DNA of 64,000 nt, from contig JAKCPB010001394.1 in NCBI GenBank assembly GCA_021442155.1, positions 1 through 64,000 of the forward strand. The letters run 5' to 3'. A program made the position numbers and the translations under genes. Shown here one piece after another: positions 22,921 through 35,934 of this stretch. Source of the DNA: Cymbidium sinense. Taxonomy: Eukaryota; Streptophyta; Magnoliopsida; Asparagales; Orchidaceae. Every line of letters starts with the position of its first letter. Position 1 is the stretch's first letter. The notes under the pieces are model-generated. The model did no database searches and was not told where the DNA came from. It saw nothing but the letters and a program-made list of their open reading frames with translations.

Positions 22921-23262
22921 TTTTTACCCCTAGATCAAAGGATAAATTTTGGCCAAATTCACTTTGGAATTTGGTTAAATCCTCTCTATAACCACTTGGC
23001 ACCCTTTTAGTGGACCAAGTGAACTAGAGTGTGGTGCACACCCAATGGGTTTGGGCCCCAACCTATCCTATGGTCAAAATTGACCACTTGCTTGAATATG
23101 GGCACATGGGAATGATTCCTCCACTCATTTCAAGCACATGGGACCTCACCACTCCACTCCTTAGGCCAAACCGAATGCAAGGACACCTATAACAACCTAA
23201 CAAACCCATTGCATAAGCTCAATTGGATCAAAATGGCAAGTGAAGGCATCCGATCCTTCAAG

Positions 23263-23279
23263 GGGGAGATATACTCCCC
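23263..23279. repeat. G-rich stem-loop in LTR2
   Basis: GGGGAG, loop ATATA, CTCCCC: identical to the LTR1 stem-loop at 2,988-3,004. Confidence 0.7.
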
Positions 23280-26200
23280 TAATTCAATTCAATCTTCACA
23301 GTCCCTAATTTGATTGAGAAATAGGAAGCCAAAGGAGCCTTTGCCGAGTGATCCCAAGCATCATAAAGTGAAATCAACTTTTCCATTTTCAGATTTACTC
23401 AAACCAAAAATAGGGGAGCTCCACTAAAAATTCAACTTAGCTCATATCAACCAATTCCTTTTCAAGCTCCATTAGAGAGATCAAACTTTACAAGCTCTTT
23501 CCAAGTTCAAGGCAGGGAGAAGACCATTCTTGATCAAGACCAAGCTCAAGTCAAGGAGGAGTTGGCCCATAGGAGGTTCTACCCAATCTTAGAGCCTCAA
23601 ACTTCAACAAAGTTTCATCTCCACTAGACGAAGCTTCTCCAAGAGAATCGAGCACTGGTGATCACCTCTGGTGAGGTTAGCCATTAAATAAGCATAATTT
23701 AAATTTAGTTTGGTCCTTATGAAGTAGATTTTAATCCCATGAAGATCTAGCTATTAGATGTGTTTGCCTTTGTGCCTAGATGGTGTGGGTAAGTTTTGGG
23801 ATCAATCCTAGCTTAATAGAGCTTGGATCATCCCATAGAAGATGGACGGTGTCCATTCTTCACAGAAATATAGGGATAGATCATGGGCCATCCATCTATA
23901 CATTTTGGATGAATGAACATGATTTAAGACACATGGATCTCACATTTAATCCCTTAGATCTGTGGCTTTAACCTCACCATCCGATGACGAGAGAAAGTGC
24001 ATAACGCCGTGGCTATGATGTGACAACTTTAATATCAAATCTATCATGCCACATGGAAAGTGCATGCTTGCACATGGCCAGATTAAACCTTTAATTAAGG
24101 CTATTAAATCACTAATTAACCATGGAAACTTCTTAAATTCATATCTAAGCCTAAATATGAAATAAATTGCATTGGATAGATAATTGAACATAGAATATTC
24201 TAAAAATGATTTCAATGGATTTTGAATAGTGCTTTTCTCTAGATTTGGGTTTTATTAGGAATGTTATTTTGCTAATTACCCTATAATTACTCCACCAATT
24301 AACCCCAAACTTCTTGTGTATAATTAGTGGGATGACTCATACCTCACCTAATTTTCTTGGGATTTATTGGTGGTTTATTAGGAATTCTAGTTCATTCCTT
24401 AATCACTCCCTTAATGTAAGCTTAATTAAGGGTATAATTAGTGGTTAAACCCTCATTGAGTCAATTAAGTGTTGATTAAGTGAATATGAGGTTCAAAGAA
24501 TAATTTTGGGATACTTTCCTTGTGATATTCCTTAAAACCTTCTTCCTTCCTTATCTAACATTAATTTAGGGTTAATTTACTAATTATCCCCTTAATTAAT
24601 TTTAAAAAATTCTAAAACTTTTTAGAACTCAATTAATCTATCTTGGGTAGATGTTTAGGTGTTCAAGAGCTTAAGAAAATTAAGGAAATCAAAATTCCAC
24701 TCACATGTGTGAGAGGTGTTATGAAATACTTAAACTAAACCCCTTAGTTTAATTAATCATTAACCACGAGCCAATTGCGTTAGGTACATTTCTTTCCTAA
24801 ATGCATTGCTGATTTAAATTCCTTGTCTAGTTTTATGTCATCTCATTGACTCATAATTATTTGATTAAGTATGCTAAGGTGGTATAGGTAAGGGGTAATT
24901 AACATACTTAATTCATACCTTAACCTAACCAAAGCATAAAATTGATCTAATCACCTAAAATTAAACTAAAATAACAAACATATGTGGGAATGGGTTAGGA
25001 ACAACAAACTCACCTCACATTATTGAAATTAAATCAAACTGAAAACAAAATCAAACTTTCTTAAAAATAACTTGATTTATTTTAAGCTCTCTTATTTCAT
25101 AAGATTATCTTTAGGAATTAATTAGGGTGAATGTGTTTACCTACTTTCATCACTTTAGTTCTTTCCTAACATGCTAAATGTGTATGTCATATGAATTTCA
25201 TGCATTCATACTTTTCTAAAATCAAATTGAAAATGAAATATTTTCTTTATGTCAAATTGCATGTTTTGGCTAAAGTAAAAAAAAATATGAATGGCTATTA
25301 TCACTACTAAATCCAAAATTATTTTCAAAATCTATAAATAAAACATCAAAAATTGAAAGTGTGCTACTTATAATTATTTATAAGCTTGCATGTGAATATG
25401 AATATGAAGATATGCATAGTGTGGCTTTCCTTCCCTTTTCTTTTAGCATAATTTTGAATAGGATTTGGCAAAGTGTATAGTTCATTTGAAAAGAACAAAA
25501 CACTTACTTAATCTTATTCCTATTCATTCCTATGCTATTACTTAAGAAGGTCCACACTTGTACATATAAAATGCATAAACAAAATAAATAAATAAATACA
25601 AACATTTTTGCATCTTTCTTTCTTCACTCATTTCTTTTGTACATGTGTATTTAAGAAAGTGGTATATTAGTCTGGATAACCAGGGTTGTGAGGCTTTAAG
25701 TAGCCCTAAGTAGGTCTGTACCTGTACACTGGTGCTAATAATGGTATCACTTATTTCATACATACATGTGTGCATGTGAAAAATGGATAAGAAAACCTCT
25801 TTTCTACTTAATGAAAATCATGCATCATAAAGCATTTAAATTTTCTTAAGTAACTCACTTAGCATTCATCATGAAGTGTGCTAAATATTTCCATTTGTAT
25901 GTATAGATATGCTTAGGATGCATTCATATGCATGTAATACATGTTGGGAAAGAAATGAAGTGATGTTTGTTTTGTGAATCAATTCACTTTACTTAAATCT
26001 TAAAATGCCTTTCTTTTTTAATAGGTTTGTTTAGGGAAAATATAAACTTAGGATTAATTAAAACACATAATAAGACATTTACTACAAAATCAAACATAAA
26101 TCCACTTTAGAAATTACTTAAGGTAGGGAAGGAAAGTGAAGTTCTCTTCTCTTTTCTCTCTTTACAACACTTAGTAATTAATTGTAGGATTCACTTAAAC

Positions 26201-26813
26201 CAAATCAAAATACAAAATAAAATCAACCCAAATCAACAAAACACTTAAGTGAAACCACCCATCTAAGTTGAACATCTCCACACTAAGAAAATCCAAACCT
26301 TAAAGCCATAGCTAAGCATACCACACAAACCTTCTCAAGCACACACATTAGACTAAGTCACCACTTCTAGCTTTAGGTTAGGGTGCATGGTTTGATGTTT
26401 TGTTTGATGTTTTATTTTAGTCTGGATGTTAGGGTGAATGTTTGTAGAATGAATGGTAGGATGATTTATTCTAATCATTATTTTCTGCAGGGGATTGTGC
26501 TTAAGGGGCGTTGTAATTAAAATATAACTACTTTTGCTATGTAGTTGCTTGCTTATACCTAAGAATAATTCAATAGGCCAGGTGGACTTGGTTACCCATG
26601 TGTGAGGTGCTAAGTCCAATATACATGCTTCGGATTTGTTTGGTTTGTTTAGCTAATCTCTATTTTATAGATGTTAGATTTACTTTTCTTTTTCATGTAA
26701 TTTTTACAAATAGGATTTTGGAATGATTGTTATGGGGGATTAGGATGAGCATTGGTCATAAGATTTCATCTTATGCACCATGTGAAGCCTTTAGACATCC
26801 ATTCCAACCATCA

Positions 26814-26886
26814 AAAGAAGAACCAAAGAAGAAGAAGAAAAGAAGAAGAAGAAGAAGAAGGAAGAAGAAAGAAATGAAGAATGAAG
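26814..26886 (+). repeat. GAA-rich tract in LTR2
   Basis: A 70-bp run of GAA units with occasional extra A or G, about 58 bp before the LTR2 TATA motif. It is longer and purer than the LTR1 tract. Confidence 0.75.
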
Positions 26887-26944
26887 ACCCCATAACATGA
26901 ATTCCTTACTTGATTGTAAATTAATTCATTTGTAATTCAAGTTG

Positions 26945-26951
26945 TATAAGG
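26945..26951 (+). promoter_or_regulatory. Probable TATA box of LTR2
   Basis: TATAAGG in the word GTTGTATAAGGGTAGAG, the same context as LTR1, the outer LTR and the nested LTR. Confidence 0.55.
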
Positions 26952-28289
26952 GTAGAGTCTACCCAATTTTATTTTCATGTTTGTGCGGTGGTGCAACCAT
27001 AAATGCCTTTTATTCTTTTTTGCGTTTGCTTTATAAAATGTGTGATATTTTGTTTAGCTTGTGCATTAAAATGGCATCCTTTTTTCTAATTTTTTCCTTG
27101 TTTAATGTATGGCCTGGATGACAATTAGGCTCTTAAGAAGAAAATAAATCTTCTACCAAATTAAACAACTCAAAATTAAAAATAAAATACTCATAACCTC
27201 ATTTAAAGCCTAAGTTAAAATCAAGATAAAAGAATTAGCAACCATTTAGTGAGTATTTATTTTATAACATTATGCATAAAAGCATATTTTCACTCTTGAT
27301 TGAGGGCTTCCACCTTTTCAGAGAACTTGACCGTGAGCCATGGTGGAAACACACCTCCTTCTGTGATTTTGATAATCTTCTTTCTCATGCATTAGGCATA
27401 TGAATCCTATAAGCAGTAAATGATTGTCCAAAAATGAAAATAAAAATGTAATATGAATTGCATTAGATCTAGGTCATTTTTCATGCCCACATGATCTAGT
27501 CTCTTAGAGTGAGTTTAAGGACATAGTCTCTTTTAAAATAAATAATAGCCTAGCTATCTTGTATAAAGCATAAGACTTGCCTACATGAATTTAAAATCGT
27601 AGGTTCTGAGGTTGCTTCTCCGCTTTGTGGGTCATAAGTATAAATCCTCACTCTTTGGCATTTCCACAATCTTGTGTTGTGGAATCATAAGCCATAAATT
27701 TCTAATGAAAATTCAACTCAAACAAATTAAATCAATTTAAAAATGTAAAGCCAACCATATGATAGTTTGAGATGCTCATTGGGTTTCTAGCATTGTGAGC
27801 ATCTCCTACTTATCTTCCTTTGGCTTGATAATAAACTCTCTTTGATCAATCCCATTTGATCTTTGAAATAAACTAATGATTGATAGTCCACCTATTGAAA
27901 TCTTTGGAGATAATGATCATTTATATTAATCGAGTATTCTAAGGAATCCCCTTCTTTAGATGTAATTAACTATGGGGGCTTTACCTCAGAGAACTTAAGA
28001 AACCCGATTTAAAATAAACCACCTTTTACCTTTCCATGTAAAGTATGGGAAGAATCTCACACATGCATATTGTCCTTAGGAGTCCTTTTCAAGTGATTAG
28101 GTCCATTAGGGGTGACTATCTTTTGAGATAGTACACTTCTCCTCAATGTCATACCCGATCACCTTAATAAAAACATCTGGGGATCTATGTGGTGTCCAAA
28201 TGCATAAAAGAGTATATTCCTATCTTCATTTTATCCACATAGAGTGAAGATGGAAGTATGCTCTTAGAAATTTGAAAATAATTTCTCCA

Positions 28290-31250
28290 TAAAATATTTG
28301 AGATTTGATCATCTATAAGCTACAAAGAAGATTAATTTATGACACTCATTCTAAGAAATTGAATAGACGAGAGGGTCCAATAGGATAAATGTTGGGTCTA
28401 AAAATTCACGATCGACCTCTCGATAATTATTGAAGAGAGTATTGATTAAGATGTCGGTGTAATTTTCAGAAGGCAGATGAGATAGTAGATAAGACACTAC
28501 CCAAAGATTTCACCCTCATTTTGTGAGGACTTTAGATTTGGTTTCAAGTTTCTTATAGGCGTAAGCCATTATAGTTAAATACCCCTCCCAATAAGTGAGA
28601 GAGAACTTTTGATTAAGGCTAGTCATTAAATAGCTTAATGTGTAGCATATAGTAGCAGCATGTGGAGTTTAAAATTTAGAATTTATGAAATTCATCATTT
28701 TAACTTAAGATGGTTGGGGAATGATGTGCATCTAGATCCCATGGTTTTTTGTCATCATCATGGTTTCTAATTTACTTAGTCGAGAGGTAGTCAACAGACC
28801 AAGGATCCTTATCAGCAACACATGAATTACATCGTTCAAGAAATCCTTGCATGGGGTGTGTTTGTCTAAGGAGCTTAAGTCTATTTTAGAATTTTTCTCA
28901 GTGTATCCATGATTCACAACTCAAAGGGCAAAGTCATTGAGAATACGACGATGGTCATAATATAATGGAGCCTACTTAAATCACTTGATCAGGACTTTTA
29001 AACTACATTATCTGAAACTTAGCCAAAATATGGTAGGACATGGGCCACATCCTTATTGGTATGAGATTGATTGAGAGTGAACATAGTATAACACTTGATT
29101 TGATATTGGATCCTTTGTGAGTTAGAGTTTTCTTAATTTGTCACATCCAAAACAATTATGGAAGGTGGATAGATTGAGTTTTGTTTTAAGTTTTTAATGA
29201 TTGAATTTTATTTAAGCAATTTTTAGATTGATACTTGATTTAAGTTAATTTGATTTGAAATTAGAATCACATTTTGATGGAAGTATTACCTTCGGTTGAA
29301 ATCACCATTCAACATAGCCATCATCGGGGTAGTTAATTGATTGATTGAATTGAATATGTTTAAGAACTTTAGATCACATACTATATTTAGCTCCTAGAGG
29401 ATAGATCTACTACCATATGATAAAATTAGATATTTTAATAAGTTAAAATTTTTATAATAATTGGATTTTTAGGTTTTGTTAACCTGGACCCAGTCCTAAG
29501 ACCAAACTAGGAAGCAACCCATGCAACATCCTTAGACACTTGAATCTAAACATTCAACATAGTGTCGGGGCCCATGCGGGTGTATTTAAGAATGCCTTAA
29601 TTAACACCTTTTATTCGCCTGTGCGATGTGTTGCAAATCCGGTGCATTTTAATTTTAAAATATTACTCACACTTGGATTGCTTGCTAAAATTTTCAATTC
29701 TCAGATATCATTTTGCTTGTCATTGTTAAAGAACTTTCAAGTTTTTATCAATTAGTCACATTCAGCTTTTATTCTAAACCAAAAAGAACTGATTTTACAT
29801 CTATAAATGAGCATTGAGTTTATCACAACTCTGATTCAAATTATATAGATTTTTATTGATTCACTCAATGTATCAGTGTATGTAACTTGGTGATTAGAAA
29901 AGTTTGTATATACCATTGACAAGCTAGTTAATTACATTGTAAATCCTTTTATAAATTTCATTTGAATACCATTAATCTTAGAGCTAAGCACTTAGATATA
30001 TCATAATTCTCATGTGCTTTAAATATAACTTCAAATATAGGATTCAAGTGATCCTTTTAAAGGCTACATTCATGAGTGATCATGAGTTGCCTAATTGAAC
30101 TTGTGCTTGTAAGAAAGCCACCAAATTACTTGCACATTGTTATTATGAATTTGAAATTGAATATTCAAATTTACCACCAATCATTTGTCCTTTGATATTC
30201 AATTGAGATCCTTATTTCCTTTGATGTAAAATGTGATTATTCAAGTGTATTATTCACATTGGTTACTTGTTTATGAATTTAATGCTTTGAGTATTCAATA
30301 AGAGGCTCTATTCACATAAACAAACATCAACTCTAATACCCCTAACTCCTCATAAGGTTTCATATTCAGTGAATGACTGAACTTCAAATTTTGTTATAAT
30401 TCCTTTATGAATTTAACTTTTAACTCCCCCTATCTTAATTAAAACTTGTTTAGTTCTCCCTCCCCTCATTTTCCTTATTTGATTCTTTTTAATTTGAGTT
30501 TAGCTTTAGATTTCTTTATTTAGTGCTTTTAAGCCAGTTCCTTTTTTATTTTGTTATAAGTCCAAAGATTTGATGAAATTTTGGCTGCATTTTGGCTAGG
30601 TGGAGTGACATCTAACAAATGTTGGCTTACTCAGTACACCCTAATGAGCATAGCGAGTGGACACAGTTGTTTTTTCATCTCTTCACGCCCTAATGAACAT
30701 GATGAGGCCTTCAAACCTACAAAGAGACAAGTATATACATATACACATTCACATCACATGTTGACTTATTTTTTCTATGCATTTACAATGATCGACAATG
30801 AGACAAAGATGGAGATAAAATTCATTTTGTTCCTCTTTCAGCTTAAGAGGAAAGAATTGGATTAGGAGAAAAGGAAAAGAGATTAATGAGAATTAGGAGA
30901 GCTTTTTTGGTTGAGGGAAAAGTGAAAAAGGGGATAAAGAGGTATCAATTGAATCAAGAAGGAGAAAGAAAAGGAGAAGATCTCATGGATTTAAGAGAAA
31001 GAAGATTGGATTGAGACTTAAGATGAAGAGATGAAAACATCTTGTTAAAGGAGAGGTTGAGGATCAATAAGATCTGGATCTGATTCAAACAAGAGAGATG
31101 GTTGAAAAGAAAACTTGTTTAAAGGAAGTGATCGCGTCTGAAAGGAGGAGAATTGGAATCGATCAATTTTAGGGGGATTTATGGATTTAAGTTAGGGTTA
31201 ATTATTAAAATAATCCTTTTAAATTGATTTTTTAAGCATTTAATTAACTT
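28290..31250. other. Unidentified AT-rich stretch between LTR2 and the microsatellite
   Basis: It does not match LTR1, the family A internal region or the coding part of the minus-strand element. It may be the 3' LTR or 3' flank of that minus-strand element. 28,732-28,917 has a 61-codon minus-strand frame (LSSLDKHTPCKDFLNDVIHV near its middle) that reads like protein but that I cannot assign. 30,850-31,130 is a purine-rich plus-strand stretch (gaggaaag/gaagag words), a pyrimidine-rich leader if read on the minus strand. The sequence holds no recognised domain, RNA gene or clear LTR edge. Confidence 0.4.
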
Positions 31251-31280
31251 TAATGTGAATTTATGATGAATACGATTAGA

Positions 31281-31452
<172 letters not shown>

Positions 31453-31484
31453 AATTGAGTCAATTTTAGCTCAAAATGCACATT

Positions 31485-32070
31485 ATTATTTTCAAGCACT
31501 CGATTTTTGCATAGACTTGTCCGAATTGAGTGTGAATAGTCTTACTTGATAGATTTTGATATTTTGAGGCTAATGGCATAATCAATTTTATGAATGGAGG
31601 TCGTTTAATTTATGTTGGTGCCTCTTGACCTCGATATGCATGTAGGCATGTTGATGACTCAATCGCTTGATTGGTTGATCATCAGGTTGTACGATATTTA
31701 TATTCTGACTAGTTTCAATGTTCTAAATATAAAGGCGAAGTCCGTTCATCAATTTGAGATCATTTCAACTAATCTGCGTATTGTCACTTTTAATCATTCG
31801 ATATTTGCACAGACTCATCCGAATTGAGCATGGACAGTCTCATTTAGTAGTTTTCAACATTTCAAAGCTAACGACCTAATCAATTTTATGAGTAGAGGTC
31901 GTTTGGATATCATCACAGTTTTCTTTCTCCAATATGCACGTTAGAACATTGATAGCTCAATCGCTTGATCTATTGATCTTTAGATTATGCAATATTTTTG
32001 ATCAATTTTGATGTTCTGAATGTGATGGCGAAGTCCGTTCATCGATCGGAGGTCATTTCGACCATTTTTA
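31485..32070 (+). repeat. Tandem duplication of about 300 bp, two diverged units
   Basis: Unit 1 (about 31,490-31,785) and unit 2 (about 31,790-32,065) both contain, in order, 'CGATatTTTGCAcAGACTc.TCCGAATTGAG', 'AATCAATTTTATGAgT.GAGGTCGTTT', 'CTCAATCGCTTGATy.ATTGATC', 'GGCGAAGTCCGTTCATC' and 'GATCATTTC.AC'. They differ by many substitutions. The duplication lies in the presumed 3' part of the minus-strand element. No coding role is evident. Confidence 0.75.
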
Positions 32071-33950
32071 GTGACATCCAATATATTTTGAGCCTTGATC
32101 TATGCTCTAAAGCATCCAAGTTGATCAATACACCTTATAAGCTTGATTCGACACATGTGAAGGTTAATAAATGCCCCCAACAAATGTTATTCATGCATGG
32201 TGTGTGTCACATTTGTTAAATACTGGTTGACCCTTTTTGAACTTGGATCATTTTACGATTACAATAGCTACAAGCTTTGATAGATTTGGCATTAGTATGA
32301 TGCCTTACTTGGACATGCTAAATGATGGGACAATTTGTCGAATCACTTGTGATAGATAAGAATTCATACACCATATACTCCTTGCTTAATGGCTTTGCTG
32401 AAGATCTCTTTCTTTTATGTCATTGTAGATTTGAGTTTCCTCCAACCCTAGCTTCATGCTTGGTTAGGTTTGATGGAGGAATTGGTCTGCTTGTTTTGAG
32501 ATTTGAATTTCTTTTGTTCTAGCTTTAAGCTTGATAGACATGATGAAGGATTGACTTGATTTGTCCACATTGACTTGTCAAGAAGTGTATGTACACCCTA
32601 AGTCTTGTGCTTGCTGCATTGACAGACTCATTGAAGGGCATATATAGATGACCCAATCTCCCGGCTTATATAGGGTCAATGTTGAGTTATTAATCTAGCA
32701 ATGTGTGCTTTAACATATTGAATAACCACAAAATTCTTTAGTTTGGCCATCGGCTTTGTATGAATTATGAAATTTCTTTCTTCGTCCTGTGCTTTCTACT
32801 TTGACAGACTTGATGAAGAGATTGGATTTGATATGTGCTTTGAGCTTGATTAGATTATTTGAGAAAAAATTGAAATATCACCCCACAGGTAATATAAAGA
32901 TTGACTTAAGGCAGCTCTGAATTGAGAGTTTCCTTAGATTATCTTGGTCTATCGATCAAGTAGAAAGATCTATTAGATTCTGGTTGCTTGTAATCACTAA
33001 GCTAGATCCTGTTTGAGATTGAACAACAGTTATCATTGGACTGACGAGCAAGGGCTCTTTCAGTATGATCTTTTCTTATGGCTTGTTAAGTGACGAGAGC
33101 ATCAGCAACTAGGCCATATTTAGGCTTGTTGAGTTCGACCTTTAGAACATACTTGAGTCGTTGACTTAAGCTGTGATGGGTTGGTGATTTGGTCATCGGA
33201 CTAATGAACGGGGGGCACTTTCACTGCTGCCTTTTCTTATGGCTTGTTGAGTGAGGAGAGCGTCAGCAACCTGACCATTTGTAGAATTATTGAGTTCAAC
33301 CTTTATAGCCTATCAGTGTCCAAGACTTCAGGATGTAAAGGTTGATGTTTTTCCAACTCAGTTGATTAATGCTTCCAAGATTGAGAGTTCTTCTAACTTG
33401 ATCTCTAGAATATGGCAAATCTGGGAGATAAAATTTTGACATTTATGGTTGTCTTTTCATGCATAGAAATAGATTATTTTATTCTTGCAAGAACCTATAA
33501 CTTAATAGTAATAATTATGGGTATATTCAGGGATTTTGGTGTAAAGCTCGATGTCAACCTGAATTAGAATATATTTAAGGATCTCATCTTATAGCATGAT
33601 GTCAACTCAAATAAACTTGACATAAACTAAAAATGCCCCTGTCTTGTAGAAGGAATTCTAAAGCACATTTAGAAGAACTTTCAAGATGAAATTTTGCAAA
33701 TACATCAATATTTGAGTTGATATGCTCTTAAGAGGGTTTTAACATGTAACATTGATTTCATTTATATACAGAAATCTAAAATTCCCCCTGTGTAACAGAG
33801 GAATTTTCACAAAAGTTTTTTCATCTTGAGTAAGTATATTTATTTAGGGATCTCAACATGAAGCACGATGTCGACCTAAATAGATATACTAAAAAAATGC
33901 CCCTATCTTGTAGGAGGATTTCTATTGTACTTCGAGAATGTAGTCATCAT
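32071..33950 (-). mobile_element. 3' non-coding region of the minus-strand Tat element, with short duplications
   Basis: It lies directly downstream (minus sense) of the integrase end. Internal repeats include a pair at about 33,030-33,125 and 33,205-33,305 ('TTTTCTTATGGCTTGTT.AGTGA.GAGAGC.TCAGCAAC'). Another set near 33,520, 33,570 and 33,840 has 'ggatctca.ctta.agcatgatgtcaac', followed in two cases by 'aaatgcccctgtcttgtag'. 'gaTGAaGgattGacttGAttTG' type words recur near 32,470, 32,545 and 32,815. Family A has an analogous repeat region after its integrase. No gene is seen. Confidence 0.5.
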
Positions 33951-35190
33951 GTATAATACTTTTTTAGGTATCGACCATTAATTGGAGGCATTAATCTTTC
34001 AACTTTTAAGTCAATGAGTTGGTATGCCCCTCCTTAATACACTTTTTCAATGTCAAAATGACCCTCCCAATTAGGCTCAAATTTGCCACTAATTCTTTGA
34101 TTAAGAATAATTGGTCTTCTCAGCACCAAGACCAATTCCCCTTCTTGGAATGTTCAAGGACTTATCGTTTGGTCAAAAGCCCTGGACATCTTTGCTTGAT
34201 AAAGCTCCAGATTTTGGTGAGCTTGCAATCTAACTTCATCAAGCGCATCGAGTTCCTCCATTCTCAAATGAGCATTTTGATCTTCAGTTAGATTATATTG
34301 GATGGCTACTCGAAGTGATGATAACTCGACTTCAAGCAAAAGAATTGCTTCAGTTCTAAATACCAATGAATAGGGAGTGGCTTTATTCAACATATTGTTT
34401 GTGGTTCGATACGCCCATAGTGCCTCTATTAATTTAGTATGCCATTCTCTCTTATTTTTAGTAAGAATTTTTTTTGTGCGGCTTGACTAATGTCTTATTG
34501 AAGGCGTCCGCCAAGCCATTTGCTCTTGGATTGTATATTGAAGAGTATGCCAATCAATTTTGTGTCGATCGATGAATTTATAAATCTTTATATTTTTGAA
34601 AGCTGTGCCATTATTAGAAATTATTCAACATGATACTCTAAATATATAGACCACATTATGCATGAATAAGTTGATCACTCGACTAGTAGTAACTTCTTTA
34701 AATGGAGTACCTTCAGGCTACATAGAGAAATAATCAGGCACTGCTAGGATAAAGCAGTGTCCAGCTGACAATGGTGGATCAATTGGTCCAATTACATCTG
34801 TACCCAAGCATTCAAAAGGCCAAGATGCTATTGTTGGGTGTAGTGGATTTGGAGGTTGGTGGATTATATTTCCATGTACTTGACATTCATGACACCTCTT
34901 AGCATGATTGATACAATCTCTCACCATAGATGGCCAATAATAGCCCATATTTTTGATCTTTATTGCCATCTTGGGACCTGACTGATGTGCACCATAAAGT
35001 CCTTCATGACCTTCAACCATCACTTTGCTAGCTTCATCTGCATTTAGGCATCATAGCCAAATTTATCCAATGGATCTACGATATAAAGTGTTGTTGATAA
35101 AATCATAGCGCAACATTCTCTTCTCAATTTGAGGTGATTTATTATTTGGTAATTTACCTTCTTTAAAGTAATGAAGGTTTCCTCCAATCA
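33950..35190 (-). pseudogene. Decayed integrase of the minus-strand Tat element
   Basis: The best preserved integrase in the window. The zinc-binding domain shows 'HEGLYGAHQSGPKM' and 'KRCHECQVHGN' (HHCC type, 34,880-35,010). The catalytic core follows with 'LGTDVIGPIDPP' and 'FILAVPDYF' (34,725-34,800). The second catalytic Asp motif reads 'IISNNGTAF' at about 34,600-34,625, Asn replacing Asp. The third motif reads 'RANGLADAFNKTL' near 34,500-34,545, Asp replacing the usual Glu. The C-terminal part is 'LELYQAKMSRAF', 'EGELVLVLRRPI', 'GKFEPNWEG' and finally 'PINGRYLKKYY' ending near 33,953. Stops and at least two frameshifts occur. With catalytic residues changed it is doubly inactive. Confidence 0.8.
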
Positions 35191-35236
35191 TGTGGCTCTT
35201 CTACAATAAAGGCTTCACACTACTTTTAAGCAACGC

Positions 35237-35880
35237 TTAGCTCTTCTGGTACAACTTCTTAGATTTTGGAGAGTTTGAGGAGCAACTTGAGTCACATCTC
35301 TGGTCAAATTTGATAACCCCTCTGTGGGATTGATACTTTCTAGCTCTAGAACTCATTAAGTAAATATCGATCATGACATAATCACCATTCATACTTGCCA
35401 TTTTCTTAGCTAATTTTGCTAAGTAATCTGCTTTGCTATTCTTGGATTGAGAGACTCGAGTTAATGTGATATTTGTTATTTGCTTCATAAGCTCGAGAAC
35501 TCACTTGTGATAGAAAGCTAACTCAAGCTTGTTGATTTTATAGATGTCAAGTACTTGATTTATGATAAGCTGGGAATCATCAAAACTATGCAAGTTTTGA
35601 ATGCTTATGAAAATAACTTCATCAAGACCTGCTACCAATGCTTCATACTCGGCTTCATTATTAGTTCATGGCTCGGTCAACCCATATGATTGTCTCATTA
35701 TCCCTCCTTTTTCTGGTGTTATAAAGACGATGCCGATTCCTTCTCTTGCCCTTGGGAAATTTAGAGGTTTGACTTGTTTGATCGATGAGGCTCCATCAAA
35801 GTACATTTCTCAAATTTGTGATTTTTCTCTTTCATGAATGAACATAATTTGCTCATCAGGAAAATCATCATTAAGAGAAG
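35237..35880 (-). pseudogene. Additional RNase H domain of the minus-strand Tat element
   Basis: In minus-strand order: the tether ending 'VLADFLTTHPIP' (near 35,895-35,935), 'EMYFDGASS' (35,785-35,810), 'GIGIVFITPE' (35,720-35,750), 'TNNEAEYEALVAGL' (35,625-35,665), 'DDSQLIINQVLDI' (35,545-35,580) and 'SKADYLAKLAKKMA' (35,395-35,435). The four RNase H carboxylates (Asp, Glu, Asp, Asp) can all be placed, unlike in the RT-linked copy. A second, catalytically complete RNase H between RNase H and integrase is diagnostic of the Tat lineage. A few stops and one frame change remain, so the gene is dead as a polyprotein. Confidence 0.78.
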
Positions 35881-35934
35881 AGTCTGCAGGGATGGGATGT
35901 GTAGTAAGAAAATCTGCTAAGACTTGTCCCTCCA

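Larger units (their letters stand above)
21448..28289 (+). mobile_element. LTR2: downstream giant LTR of the family A element
   Basis: It matches LTR1 along its whole length (about 6.84 kb against 7.26 kb), with many short gaps. The start is slightly decayed (CATTGACCTC for TGTTGACCTC). The end TTTCTCCA at 28,289 is where similarity to LTR1 stops. No sequence equivalent to the leader follows, so 28,290 should be target DNA on the right side of the insertion. Confidence 0.8.

Noticed and set aside
28732..28917. Host gene exon on the minus strand
   Set aside because: Protein-like text but no splice context, no neighbours and no family I can name; kept only as an open question.
29790..29900. 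TATA-like ctataaatgagc as a pararetrovirus or Copia promoter
   Set aside because: No reverse transcriptase, movement protein or LTR edge is found next to it; the match is too short.
30581..30865. 94-codon plus-strand frame
   Set aside because: No recognisable motif, no second copy, and the surroundings are non-coding; a frame of this length is expected by chance in a region this size.
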